Below, piece after piece: positions 46,567-57,777 of a stretch of 64,000 bases of DNA. The position numbers and the translations under genes are program-made. The notes below the pieces were generated by a model. It was given only the letters and a program-made list of their open reading frames with translations, was not told where the DNA came from and made no database searches. Numbering within the stretch: the stretch's first letter is position 1; each line of letters opens with the position of its first letter. Source of the DNA: Imbricaverruca yamaguchii (Eukaryota > Arthropoda > Thecostraca > Neoverrucidae); the NCBI GenBank assembly GCA_034440575.1, contig JAOTOL010001553.1:1222501-1286500 (forward strand), in the 5' to 3' direction.

Positions 46567-46652
46567 CTAATGAGACATATGGGCGCTAAATGACCAAACC
46601 TGGTCGATGGGCCATAAAACTCAACTAAACAACCAACCAACTAATGAGACAT
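46567..46652 (+). mobile_element. Mini-retroelement copy 3 (62-bp insert) with 12-bp target duplication
   Basis: Insert 46579-46640 begins ATGGGCGCTAAATGACC, has a GACCA/TGGTC stem with AACC loop, then GATGGGCCATAAAACTCAAC and an AACCAACCAA tail. Perfect duplication CTAATGAGACAT at 46567-46578 and 46641-46652. Only about 30 bp downstream of copy 2. Confidence 0.9.
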
Positions 46653-48164
46653 GACTGTAAAATGGCTCATTACTGCTCACATTCCGAACGTTCCGACACT
46701 GGTTGTTGAACTCTTATTGACCAGTCCGTTCCCCATGCCAGTCATTCCCACTGTTCCAAGTTATGCGTCGTCATTGTGAGCCATTCCGCTTTTGGGGCCA
46801 CGATTCTCACTTTTCCTGCTTCCGATCCACTTCTGTAGGTGATTTCACCCGCTGGCTGATGGCTGCCACACGGGCGGCACGCCGGTGCCGTCTCGCTGTC
46901 CTGCATGATTCATGACTTCCAGGCAGTACCCAGACTATCTGTCAGCGGCCGCGAGGTCGGCCGGGGCGTGGTGCGTACCGGTGCTCCCTGGTCCCTGACC
47001 CGGCCCGCGGGCCGACCCATCCCGCGGCCTGGGCGGAAACGCGTGCCGCTTGGTCCCGGGCACGACGCACGACCGACGCTGTGCCGGCGGGTCGCGGCGA
47101 GCCTTCAAAGCGGGCCGCGGTCGTCGACCTTTGACCCGCCAGCTGTGTCGCGGCACCCCGGCGCGGCTGTACCGCATGGTGCCGCCGCGCGGTGCTGCCG
47201 CGTGGCCATTAGATCGTGCGCCAGCTGTGGGCCGCCTCGTTCCGATTGCGCCGCGAGGGCGACGGTATCTCGTGCACACGGTCCTGGAGCCCCTGACTCT
47301 CTTGACGGCTCTTCCAGTAACATCTGAAGATCCTGCCGACGGCTCCTGAAGCTCCCGTAATCGCTTCGATGACTAAGCTGCTCTTCACGGCTCGTGAAGT
47401 TGCTCGTGCACCTGTGTGGTCGCTCCTGAAGCCATAAAGAGGAAGCAGTAGAGCACGGAAGTACTGAGGTTCCGAAGAGCACCGGAGTACCACTCATTGA
47501 GGCGATCAACGTCTTTGCGCACAACTGGAACCCACTCAATTAAGCCGTCATCTGTCTCGCTGGCGTTCAAATGAAGTCGGCTGGCGCAGGAAGTGAAATT
47601 GCCTGGTGACGGCGGTGATGGAACGAGTCCAGCTGCTTTCAAGCGCTCGATAATTGAAATTAAAGGCTCATGCTGGCATGTTAATTATAGCGGTCTTCCG
47701 GCGGCAGTGCGAGTAGCTTCTCTGAACAGGGAAAGAGCGAATGGAAAACAGTCTGACCCAGTATCCGGATGAGTGTGGCTGTTAATCTGTGGAGGAGCTT
47801 AACCTTAGAAAACAACGGAAAGCTATGAAGAATTTTCAGCATTTAGTCGTCACTCCAGGCGGTCGGCAGTACCGGTGTACTTCGCGGCTTCAGGCTTCCT
47901 AGGTGTAGCCCCACATGTTCGTCTGGCGCTTTGTTGGGCGCATTACCGATAATTCCCGACTGTGCTCCGTCCATGTCTCGCGAGCAATCGCCCACTGCTA
48001 CAGCAAGTACATGAAACAAATAAAATCAATTTCATCTGAGTTATTGCTGGGGCGGCTTTATGAACCAGGGTTCTATTGCTAAGCATAGCTTTTTGCGTGA
48101 ACCCTGGCACCACCCGATCCATGCATTCCAGTTCAACAACAGAATTTTGACCGAAAGTTTAACG
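46653..48164. other. Unique stretch, no gene seen
   Basis: 46900-47350 GC-rich with unsupported frames, then lower GC. Nothing recognised. Confidence 0.5.
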
Positions 48165-48345
48165 TGCCGCCAATGCATCGACACGGCCGCCCGGTAGCTC
48201 GTCCCCGGCCTTATCGGGCCAGCTGCCAACGGACTCTCCCGGCCGGGTGCTAGATGCGAGCTCGCGAAGCGACTCGAACCCTGTGTTGCCAGGACAGGGG
48301 AGACCAGTGCAGGCCAGCGCTCTAACCAACTGCGCTACATTGTAC
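48165..48345 (-). mobile_element. tRNA-derived SINE, copy 2
   Basis: On the minus strand the A box TAGCGCAGTTGG (plus 48326-48337) and B box GGTTCGAGTC (48271-48280) flank GAGCGCTGGCCTGCAC and TGTCCTGGCAAC exactly as in the copy at 36957. The body continues for about 100 bp beyond the B box, farther than copy 1. Its far end contains GTCGATGC and TTAAACT, words also seen at the 3' end of the mini-retroelements, hinting at a shared LINE partner. No target duplication was identified. Confidence 0.83.
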
Positions 48346-50723
48346 ACGCTTGCTGCTGGAACAAGTGTTTTTATGTCGTTTATCCAGCACCATGGCGCAC
48401 CTTCTGGCAGCACGTATCTCATGGCGCTCACATCCGGCTCGGTCCGAATTCATGGTGATCATGACCTCACCGGTGCAAGATCAGGGCCGTCCGGCACGCC
48501 ATCGTGTCCGGTCAGACGCTGTCAGGGGCCAGACTCTGTTAGGGCTGCTGCACCCGTCCAGAGTTCATCCTGCTGTGCCAACTGAGAGCAATCCCGGCCC
48601 ATCTTTTGTGTCCGTCCTTTTGGGTTCACTCAGTCGTAATCTTGTTCTCGTTGGCACGTGATCACCTTATCGTTGGCAGTGACATTTTCGTGTCACCTTC
48701 CTGATCTTCGCTCCGCCTCGCCTCGCCATTCTCGATCTGGTTCGCCTCCGGCCTATGCTGTCTGTGCTTCGGGGTGCTGACTATGTTGGTATCGCTGGCT
48801 TCTTACCTGGTGGTTGCCAGCCTGTTGTTGTCACACTGCTGTCACTGCGGCGTTTTTGCTCTGCACGCGACTGCTCGCCCGCGTCTGATGTCGCCATGGA
48901 AGACTCGGTCCGAAGACAGCGCACCGTCCGTCGTCGCCAGCCTCCCCTCCCCTCACACGCACATACCTCGCGTCCTTACTGCCTTCCGCACTTCCTCCCA
49001 CCTCAGCCTTCCTCCCTGCTGCTCTGCCTCCCGCCCCAGCCTACCTCCCTGCTGCTCTGGCCCCCATTTCAGCTTGCTCTCCTGTCGACCTGTGTCCCAC
49101 CTCAGCCCTCCTCCCCACTGTCTCCCGCCGCCCAACCGGACCTCTCCCGCTCGGCTTCCGCATCGGCCTTCCTTTTTGCTTCCCCAGCTTGCATTGCGAA
49201 TGATTAAGACTGCCCAAACCCCAAAACCTAATAGCCAAAATCCCAGGCTGGCTTCTCGGCCTTCCCTGCTTACTTTCTCTGCTCCCACCTCTGCCTGCCT
49301 CCGGCCACGCCATCCCCCTCCTCGGCTTGTCCCCTCCCCTCCCTCTCGACCCGCCTCCCTCATCCAGTCCGCTCCGGCTCGCGATCTGTACGCCATCGGG
49401 CCATCATTTGACGCTGGTGCAGTCCTCACGCGCTCCGTCCATACTCTGGTTGGCTGTCGAGTGGGCGGGGAATGAGCAGGCACGACAGAGAGCCTCTCCG
49501 CCCCTCTAAAGTGAACCCAGCGCGCTCTGAACGCCGTGCTGGAGGAGGGGGTTCGCTGATTGGAGGAGGTCCGCCCGTCCAGTCGGTCCGGCACCTGGAG
49601 CACCCCGACCGTATCGACCGCGCCGCGCCCGCCATCTTGGATCCGCGATGTTATTAATGCAGAAGTCCCGACCCGCCGCCGGACGTCGAAATACCAGAAA
49701 CGGGACGTCCAGGCTCTGCGCGGAGCAGGTGCTCTTGGTTGGTGCACATGACACGCTTTCAGTGGCATGCCAGTACTGGAATATAGGCGCTGAGGCATGG
49801 ATCCGGACCACCTGGATCGTTTGTCATGGATCCGGATCACCTGTCTCGTTTGTTTTGCTCCGCTGTTGAGCAGTTTCTTCAACTGTTACTCGCACGTCCG
49901 CCAAGAAAGGCTGCCGTTTCAGTCTCTGCGGTACTGCGTGGGTGCTGTCCGGAATGCGGGGTCGATTTTCGATGGTGATGTCATTGCCGGCTCAGTTCTG
50001 CAGGGCTCGCGCTACTCGCTGCAGCCAGTGATCGGTAGCGCAATCAAAGTCCAACGATAAAACACGAAATGCCGATCAAGACTGCATGCCTGACTGTTGA
50101 ATAACAATGTGCAGTGTGCGTGTGGGGAGGGTGGTGTGGGGGGCCGAGTTATGCAGCTGTGTGCTCACTGCGTGCCACGGAGGTGGATATGTAAGCCTAC
50201 TGTGCCCCTGACCTTCACCGTGGTGTCAGCCTCACTGAGGACGAGTCCGTGCCCGGACCTCCCTGAGACCTGAACAATTGTTGCTCACATGTGACTGGAG
50301 TCGTTGACCTTTACACGGGGACCACCATGTAACCGGAGCCATTGGCGTGGCCTCTGTGACCCGACCTTGACCTGTTGATATGCCGCCGCTACCACTCTGC
50401 GACCTGCCGAGCCCTGAGGTCAGGCTCCCTGTTGAGTCTTGATCTCGGCGACGTGGTCGCTGCTTCCCATGACCACAGCGCTGACATCGTCTGACCCTGC
50501 TGACCCCACACCGTGTCGTTCGGTTCGGAGTGGACGCCTGTTCGAGTTTCTCTCACAAATACGATTTGCTGTCATCTATCCAGGGAGGTAGTCGTATTTC
50601 ACAATGCATTTCACCCCATGACGTGTCACTGACTGACTTTCGCTTGCTTTCACTGTCTGGTGGTGTGACTTCGATTCCAATATTCGACTGATGATTGCAG
50701 CTCGCTGTTTCACTGACGATGTA
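48346..50723. other. Unique stretch with a pyrimidine-rich tract
   Basis: 48935-49380 is rich in CTCCCCTCC/TGCCTCCC on the plus strand (polypyrimidine). The opposing frames of about 230-310 codons across it are low-complexity and unsupported. 50100-50520 contains frequent CTGACC/GACCTG words. No gene supported. Confidence 0.5.
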
Positions 50724-50781
50724 ATGGGTGCTGCATGACCGACGCAGTCGATGCACCCTTAAACTCCAATAACTGACTAAC
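50724..50781 (+). mobile_element. Mini-retroelement copy 4, abutting an exon
   Basis: ATGGGTGCTGCATGACCGAC, then GCAGTCGATGCACCC and TTAAACTCC, followed by a tail AATAACTGACTAAC. It is homologous to the other copies from its first base. A target duplication is not clear (ACTGAC occurs on both sides). It ends 12 bp before the acceptor of the 50794 exon, and its tail holds CTGAC and CTAAC, both matching the metazoan branch-point consensus. Confidence 0.75.
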
Positions 50782-50793
50782 GTGCCGTTTCAG

Positions 50794-50997
50794 AGCGGAG
50801 CCGAGCGCGGCGGAGCGACCCGCCTCCCGCGTGCGCGTCACCTACTTCGAGAGCAAGAAGCCGCTGCTGGTGCCGGCGGCCGAGCCCAGCGACGCGCCGA
50901 CGCCCGACGAGCCGGACGCGCCGGCGCCACCGCCGCCAGGCCACACGCAGGTCACCGCCACCACCGGCGAGATGCCCACCACCTACATCGTCCAGAC
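50794..50997 (+). CDS. Candidate internal coding exon, unknown protein
   Basis: Bounded by an acceptor (CCGTTTCAG, AG at 50792-50793) and a strong GTGAGT donor at 50998. The 204-bp segment is open in the frame starting at 50795: about 67 residues plus partial codons, phase-symmetric. The peptide includes RVRVTYFESKKPLLVPAAEP, then an acidic/proline-rich linker (about residues 32-48), then GHTQVTATTGEMPTTYIVQ. Third codon positions are nearly all G or C, unlike the other frames. I do not recognise a family; the composition suggests a disordered linker of a larger protein. Mini-retroelements lie just upstream (same strand) and 41 bp downstream (opposite strand). Exonic status is inferred without transcript data. 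Confidence 0.68.
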
Positions 50998-51025
50998 GTG
51001 AGTGCACACGTGCGGCGGCCGCCGC

Positions 51026-51114
51026 CTGGCTGGGCGTGGTTAGTTAGCTAATTAGTTATTAGGGTTTTAGGGCTCATCAACTGCAGTGGTACAGCGTCCA
51101 TCTGGCTGGGCGTG
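51026..51114 (-). mobile_element. Mini-retroelement copy 6 (63-bp insert, minus strand) with 13-bp target duplication
   Basis: On the minus strand the insert (51101-51039) begins ATGGACGCTGTACCACTGC, continues AGTTGATGAGCCC and TAAAACCC, and ends in a TAACTAAC-rich tail. Perfect duplication CTGGCTGGGCGTG at 51026-51038 and 51102-51114. With copy 4 it forms an inverted pair around the 50794-50997 exon. Confidence 0.88.
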
Positions 51115-51692
51115 CCAGCGTCTCGTGGTGGTGGGCGGCGCAATCGTCGTGGGCGCCACAGGCACCGATGTGCCGGACGGGAGAGCCGCGACTTTTACTG
51201 ACTGATCGCGAGCCCCTTGTACTGCCCCATTGGTTAACTTGTACTGTCCCCTTGCACTGTCGGGCCCCACATTTACGTGAGGCGCTTCAACATTGTTGGG
51301 CGAGGAAATAGCGAACAAAAACAGTCCGTGGTGGCCGTGCCGGATCCGGGGGACCATTCTGACCATGTATCACCGAGTAGCAGATTTGTTCCGGTATGGT
51401 ATACATAGCGATCTAACATATATGGTTTCTATATCCCCTATATATGAAGATAGTTATTTGTATCTGAAACGACCCTTGTATCCATAGTTTCCCGACTTCC
51501 ATAAGTTTTCCAAGCACGAGTTTTTACTCGCTTCTGTGAGAACAAAGCGGGTTCGGCGGGCTGCCGGTTTGGGCGACCCCGCGCGATCAAATCCTGGATC
51601 GGCGTCTGGCATCGTGGGCCGGTTCCAAGACTCGCCGACGAACACCTGGAGCGGGCCGGATCTGGCGTCACAGTCACCACCACTGTGGACGC
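51115..51692. other. Presumed intronic unique DNA
   Basis: Mixed composition, AT-richer 51360-51480. No exon recognised. Confidence 0.5.
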
Positions 51693-52580
51693 CAGCCGCC
51701 GGTGGACACAGGCCGACTCTGCGGCCGGCCGGCGGACACAGGCCGACAATGCGGCCGGCCGGCGGACACAGGCCGACTCTGCGGCCGGCTGGCGGACACA
51801 GGCCAACACTGCAGCCTGCCGGCGGACACAGGCCGACACTGCGGCCGGCCGGCCGCCGTCGTAGGTCTGCAGCCGGCGGACACAGGCCGACACTGCGGCC
51901 GGCCGGCGGACACAGGCCGACACTGCGGCCGGCCGGCGCGGTGCGGCGCCGGCGGACACAGGCCGACACTGCGGCCGGCCGGCCGCCGTCGTAGGTCTGC
52001 AGCCGGCGGACACAGGCCGACACTGCGGCCGGCCGGCGGACACAGGCCGACACTGCGGCCGGCCGGCGGACACAGGCCGACTCTGCGGCCGGCCGGCGGA
52101 CACAGGCCGACACTGCAGCCTGCCGGCGGACACAGGCCGACACTGCGGCCGGCCGGCGGACACAGGCCGACACTGCGGCCGGCCGGCGGACACTGCGGCC
52201 GGCCGGCGGACACAGGCCGACACTGCGGCCGCCCGGCCGGCGGACACAGGCCGACACTGCGGCCGGCCGGCGGACACAGGCCGACACTGCGGCGGCCGGC
52301 GGCGGACACAGGCCGAACTGCGGCCGGCCGCCGCGTCTGGCCGGCGACAGGCCGACACTGCGGCCGGCCGGCGGACACAGGCCGACACTGCGGCCGGCCG
52401 GCGGACACAGGCCGACACTGCGGCCGGCCGGCGGACACAGGCCGACACTGCGGCCGGCCGGCGGACACAGGCCGACACTGCGGCCGGCCGGCGGACACAG
52501 GCCGACACTGCGGCCGGCCGGCGGACACAGGCCGACACTGCGGCCGGCCGGCCGCCGTCGGAGGTCTGCAGCCGGCGGAC
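51693..52580. repeat. 30-bp minisatellite, about 28 copies
   Basis: The unit is GCGGACACAGGCCGACACTG then CGGCCGGCCG (a self-complementary end). Longer junction units containing GTCGTAGGTCTGCAGC (or GTCGGAGGTCTGCAGC) occur at about 51856, 51986 and 52556. Disrupted units lie at 51930-51950, 52180-52200 and 52300-52350. A multiple-of-three period gives open frames of 300-380 codons on both strands, not genes. Confidence 0.97.
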
Positions 52581-52835
52581 CGGCACGGGGCAGGCGGCGG
52601 GGATCTACACTGGGAGTCTAGAACAGTGGGTTTGCGACTGAGGGAGTAGGATGGGATATACAACGGGGATCTGCAGTGGACGGATCTGTATCGGGGGATT
52701 TGGGACTGGGGATCTGCGACGGAGTATACAGCTGGATTTGTACTGGAGGATCAGGAATAGGGGATTTGCGACTGAGGGATCCGAGACGGGATATACGGCT
52801 GGATCTGCACTGAGGATCTGAGTTAGGTTCGTGAC
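52581..52835. repeat. Degenerate GGATCTGCACTG-type repeat
   Basis: Words such as GGATCTGC, GGGATTTG, CGACTGAGGGAT and GATATACGGCTGGAT recur irregularly, probably a decayed tandem or nested duplication. Confidence 0.65.
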
Positions 52836-53864
52836 TAAGGTATCTTGGACAAGAAGTGCAGCGCGGGGATCTTGAGCGGGATCGTGCAGTGGGGAGCGTG
52901 CACCCGGTCTGGACAGCGGACTCGTGTGGGGTGGGCATGTACCGCTGAGCCTCCAGATGTGGGTAAACAGCAGCGAGATATTTCTCGGCGATTAACAGCA
53001 ACAGGTGTCTGGGTGGAGTGTTGTTTCTCTAAATGCGACGCGACGTAGTGGCCGCGGTTGGTTCGGTGGGCAGGTGTTAGACGTGTGTCCATACGCGATC
53101 TGCCACACAGCCGGCGTTCAGCTGTGTGGCAGCATGTGGTTTGTTTTGGCCGTATTCGATGTGGTGTTGGTCGGCTGGCTGCGCAATGGAGCCGGCTGGG
53201 TGTGCCTTTCTGACGTGTCTGCCACTCAGTGTCGGGCGAAGTGGGAATTACGTGCAACAGGACCTTCCATCGGATACCGTGCTGCTCCTTATCCATACGC
53301 CTGGCGTCGCGCCCAGGATTTTTGCAGGCCGTGTGCGGGATTTTCCAATACGTAATGCGAAGCCAAATAAAAGCGCCAGGGCTTCATGAGTATTCTCTCC
53401 AGGGAACGGGCCAGGCGATATAATAGGAAGCGGAAGCAATCGTTCATTGCTTGCTGGGCATAAAGACCGACTGGGGAGAAAGGTTGCCGTGGGCGCCCAT
53501 TCAGACGCCGCTATCAGGACCCAGTTCTGAGCCGCCACCCGTCTGTTCGACGTCATGAGTTCTGAGCGCGCGTCTTTGGCACGGCGGACTGGCGGCCAGA
53601 TCGGCGCCTGCCTGCGCGATGACCGATCTGTCGATATTTTCTCCCGTCTCGGAGCGGTGATTTTCTGGGAAGGCCGCGCCTCGGTCTCGCTTCGCGGAAC
53701 GTCCCGGCCGCCTGGGGCAGACGTGAAGGTCGGCAAGGTCGGCAAGGTCGGCGGACCGTGTTTGTCCGAGCCAAACAGTGCTTCGACGTCCGGCTGGACG
53801 TCGTCGACAGCGGTCGGCCCACGCATCGCCGAGCACGCCGATGGCCGGGGAGCGGCCGGGCTAT
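52836..53864. other. Unique stretch
   Basis: No exon or gene recognised. Frames across 53248-54267 and the opposite strand are unsupported. Confidence 0.5.
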
Positions 53865-53938
53865 GTGTGTATGTATGTGTATGTATGTGTATGTATGTGT
53901 ATGTATGTGTATGTATGTGTATGTATGTGTGTGTGTTT
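53865..53938. repeat. (GTATGTATGT)n microsatellite
   Basis: Perfect GTGTATGTAT-type repeat, about 74 bp, ending in GTGTGTGTTTG. Confidence 0.96.
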
Positions 53939-54559
53939 GTGGTGTCCGCGGACGAGCCGCACCGTCCGGAACGCTGCGGTCGGCTGATGGAGATAAATGC
54001 ATGCACCGTTCGGTCGGCGACCGGCGGCCGGCTCCGTCTGAGGGTGACGTCAGCCAGGCGCTTGCGAAGTCGGCGAGGCTCTTGTGTGAGTGTGTGCAGA
54101 GCGCCTCGTCTGTGGCTGCGGATGGACCGGAGACGTGGCGCCTGTGGACGGAGGCGCTCCAAACACTGGGGGGGGGGGGCGGCTGTTTGTCCTCGGGCCC
54201 CGCTTACAAAGCACGGCCGGGCCGAGTGCAGTGAGCGGGTCACCTTGAGAGCTGAACCGCGCTGCAACCCAACCCGTCCCGCGTCTGAATCAGGAGGCGC
54301 TCCGGCGGCACGAGACTCCGCGGCATCGGGCTGGCTTGGCCTGATTCCGCAGCGCCGCCTGTCTGACCCTGCCGCGACACAGCATGGGCGTGGCCTGTGG
54401 GCGTGGCCTGACTGGATCGAAGACTGGCCCTCTCGCGACCCGAGCGGACTCTGACCTGACTTGTGACCTGATGCTGTGGAAATCTGACCTGACCTGATCC
54501 GAAAGCCGTGACCTGACCTGACCCTCGGTTGGCCCAGCCGTGGCCTTACCCGTCCCTCG
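53939..54559. other. Unique GC-rich stretch
   Basis: No gene supported. A G-run of 11 lies at about 54168-54178. CRE octamer TGACGTCA at 54045-54052. Confidence 0.5.
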
Positions 54560-54910
54560 CCTCACCCAGCCGTGAACTGGAAACTGAACTGAACTGAACT
54601 GAACTGAACTGAACTGAACTGACCTGATCCTCGCTTGAACCAGCTGTGACCTGACCTGACCCAGACGTGACCTGACCTGGCCTGATCCTCGCTTGAACCA
54701 GCTGTGACCTGACCTGACCCAGACGTGACCTGACCTGACCTTATACTCGCTTGATCCAGCTGTGACCTGACCTGACCATCACCTGACCCAGACGTGACCT
54801 GACCCGTCCCACGCCCGGCTCAGCCGTGGCCTGACCCGACTCGTCTGACCCGACTCTCGTCTGACCCGACTCTCGTCTGACCCAGCCGCGAACTGACCGG
54901 CTGGTGACGT
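54560..54910. repeat. (AACTG)n and 58-bp TGACCTGACC-rich repeat
   Basis: (AACTG)n of about eight units at 54582-54622, then units of 58 bp marked by TCGCTTGA at 54631, 54689 and (TCGCTTGA) 54747. Internally these are TGACC pentamers, and the end degenerates into GTCTGACCCGACTC words. Confidence 0.9.
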
Positions 54911-55555
54911 GGTGCGACCGTCGCCTCACCAGATCAAAACCAGCGAGACTGGTCCTGTCCGACTTGCATCAAGCCCGGCATCCCGATCCACCTTGGGCTG
55001 ACGACTTCCCTTCTCTCCCACAAACCCACGTGAAGGATGGTCGCGGTAGTAGGTCTGACGGGCCGGCATCTGAAGTGTTCGGCTATTGATCGGCGTTCCG
55101 GAAAGGTGGCGCACTGCGGCCATGTCTGGAGCGGTCCGGGGCCGGCGCTGGTGCTGGCATGGCACCATCACTGCGGCGGAGCTCGTCCCTCCGGGCTACC
55201 TGGCGCCGCCCTCAATCACTTCCGCGTGGCCGACTGCCGCTCAGATTATTAGCCAGACCGCCGGCCTCGGTCGCCTCCGCTGCCGCCGGCAGTCCGCCGT
55301 GACCCGGCCGTGGCCGCGCCGGCACATGCGGGTCGGATCCCGGCTGGCCTGTGTGTGATTCAGAACGATGGGTGTTGTTGTTCGGCCGTACCTCTGACTA
55401 CGCCGCCGGACAACAGCGTCCGCCTCCGCTGATGTCCGCCCGGCCGCAGAACAGTCGAATGATGGTACGGCACTGGCGGCGGAGGGTCGCAGCTTCAATT
55501 AACAGGAAGGCAGCGATTAAATCCGGCACGCGAATCGTGCTTGTCGACTAACAAT
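54911..55555. other. Unique GC-rich stretch
   Basis: No gene recognised. Confidence 0.5.
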
Positions 55556-55795
55556 ACGTGCTGTTTTACCCCGGTCTCTCTGCCCTCCTCTATCCCGGTC
55601 TCCTCGGTCTCTCTACTCTATCCATTTCTCTTCCACCGCCCCTGCCCCTCTCCGCCCCTGACCCTCCTCTCCTGCCCCTCCGGCCCTGCCCATTTCCGCC
55701 CCTGTCCCTCTCCGCCACTGACCCTCCGCCCCTGCCCCGTATCTCCCTTTTTCTTTCTTTCTCTTTCTCTCTTCTCATTCACCGTTTTTTTTCTG
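55556..55795. repeat. Polypyrimidine tract (CCCCTCTCC/CTTTCT)
   Basis: About 240 bp in which the plus strand is almost all C and T, with CCGCCCCTG-type subrepeats at 55635-55735 and a CTTTCTTTCTCTTTC run at 55750-55770. It could adopt triplex (H-DNA) structure. Frames here are low-complexity. Confidence 0.85.
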
Positions 55796-56299
55796 AAAAA
55801 AAGCGTTATGGGCTGAAGTTGTGTGTGGGGAGTCACACCCAAGCCTTTTGAACGGGCGCCCTTCCCGGCCGGAAGGACGCCATTTTGGTCTAGTGGTCAA
55901 ATGCCTTCAGTACTCCCACACCCTAACCTCTCTGCATCTGCCTCTGGCTGCTGCCAGTTGAGGGATCCTTGATATCAATTCGGCTCATTTCCGAGCGCCG
56001 AGTCGAGAAGGTGTGCTATTTTCGTTCCCATCTTATACGACTCTACGTTTTGGCAACGCGAGCCGCCGCCACTGTGGTACCGTCGTAGCCGTGCACCGGT
56101 GGGCTGTGCTGTGGTACGGCCGCTGCGCACACCCCGACTGTGGCGACCTTGCGTCAGCCGCTGTCGTCGTCGCCGCCGAGTAGAGGGTCGCGTGGTCGGC
56201 CCCGACACGACCTCGCCAGACACAGGGCGGCCGGTCGATACCCATGGCGCCTCGTGATGGGTTCGGCCAACTCGCACCCCCACCCCCCTCCACTGGGTG
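55796..56299. other. Unique stretch
   Basis: A near-palindrome CCCTTCCCGGCCGGAAGG lies at about 55859-55876. No gene recognised. Confidence 0.5.
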
Positions 56300-57130
56300 G
56301 CGGGTCGTGACGGTGCCGCTGTATAGTGAGAGGGAGGTGTGTTTCCTGGGGTGGGCGGGTCAGGACGGTGCTGCTGTGTGGTGAAAGGGAGGTGGCATTA
56401 CCTCGGGTGTGGCGGGTCAGGGTGGTGCCGATGTATAGTCAGAGGGAGGTGGCATTGCCTGGAGTGTGGCGGGTCAGGACGGTGCCGCTGTGTGGTGAGA
56501 GGGAGGTGGGATTGTCTGGGGTATGGCGGGTCAGGACGGTGCTGCTGTGTGGCGAGAGGGAGGTGGCATTGTCTGGGGTGTGGCGGGTCAGGGCGGTGCC
56601 GCTGTGTGGTGAAAGGGAGGTGGCATTGCCTCGGGTGTGGCGGGTCAGGACGGTGCCGCTGTGTGGTGAGAGGGAGGTGGCATTGTCTGGGGTATGGCGG
56701 GTCAGGACGGTGCCGCTGTGTGGTGAGAGGGAGGTGGCATTGCCTGGGGTGTGGCGGGTCAGGACGGTGCCGCTGTGTGGTGAGAGGGAGGTGGCATTGC
56801 CTCGGGTGTGGCGGGTCAGGGTGGTGCCGCTGTATAGTCAGAAGGAGGTGTGTGTTGCCTGGGGTGGGCGGGTCAGGACGGTGCCGCTGTGTGGCGAGAG
56901 GGAGGTGGCATTGCCTGGGGTGTGGCGGGTCAGGATGGTGCCGCTGTGTGGTGAGAGGGAGGTGGCATTGCCTGGGGTGTGGCGGGTCAGGACGATGCCG
57001 CTGTGTGGCGAGAGGGAGGTGGCATTGCCTGGGGTGTGGCGGGTCAGGACGGTGCCGCTATATAGTCAGAGGGAGGTGACATTGCCAAGGGTGGGCGGGT
57101 CAGGGCGGTGCCGCTGTGTTGTAAGAGGCA
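56300..57130. repeat. 57-bp minisatellite, about 14.6 copies
   Basis: The unit is GCGGGTCAGGACGGTGCCGC, TGTGTGGTGAGAGGGAGGTG, GCATTGCCTGGGGTGTG. Two unit types differ by TGTGTGGTGAGA or TATAGTCAGA at the same position; the second type appears at units 1, 3, 10 and 14. 57 is a multiple of three, so a 19-residue repeat is open over 240-270 codons, again an artefact. Confidence 0.97.
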
Positions 57131-57704
57131 GCGACAGAGAGGGGAGCTGATGAGGCAGTGACCACACCTGCTTGTGCCGTGGGCGTCGCCTGTCGACAGT
57201 GGTCGCGGCCGTCTGGCCTCATCGCCAACCGTCCAGCGGTACCGGCGTGTCGTGTGGCCGAGACTCGCGTGCACCGGCTGGCAGTCGGCAGTGCCGCCCG
57301 CCCACCACACAAGCGGCCGGCGTGGGCGCTCGGACCGGTCCGACGCTAGCCGCCGACGTGAGGACGGACCGTGGGCGGCACGCGGGGGCGACAGCGGCGG
57401 CGGCAGCGGCGGCAGCGGCGGCAGCGGCGGCAGCGGCGGCAGCGGCATTGGCGGTGGCGTTAACGGGGGATGGCCGGATAACCATTGTGCACGTGCCGGC
57501 CCTTAGATGGGCCGAGGTCTGGCATCAGCAGATCCGAGCAGGCCGGAGGGCCAGTCGAGGCGTCACGACGCTGGAGTAATCGCCGTCCCAGAAGGCCGGA
57601 TGGCATCCTAAAAGGCTGCCGAACGCTGCCAACGCCCGGCACGTTCGCGGCGGAAGTCGTTGGCGGAGGACGACGTCTCTGTGGTTACGTTCGGCCCTAT
57701 CTTG
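57131..57704. other. Unique stretch with a (GGCGGCAGC)n tract
   Basis: 57392-57447 holds about six GGCGGCAGC nonamers (reading Gly-Gly-Ser or poly-Ala). No gene boundaries could be defended. Confidence 0.55.
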
Positions 57705-57777
57705 TGCGTGTGTGGGTGGGTGGGTGTGTTGGTGTGGGTGGGGTGGGGTGTGGTGTGGGTGTGGGGGTGTGGGTGTA
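57705..57777 (+). repeat. G/T-rich tract with G-quadruplex potential
   Basis: GTGGGTGGGTGGGTGTG and GTGTGGGTGGGGTGGGG give more than four closely spaced runs of three or more G on the plus strand. Confidence 0.88.

Noticed and set aside
51438..52663. Cys-rich 330-380 residue protein (minus strand)
   Set aside because: Produced by the 30-bp array. Both strands are equally open and no selection on codons is visible.
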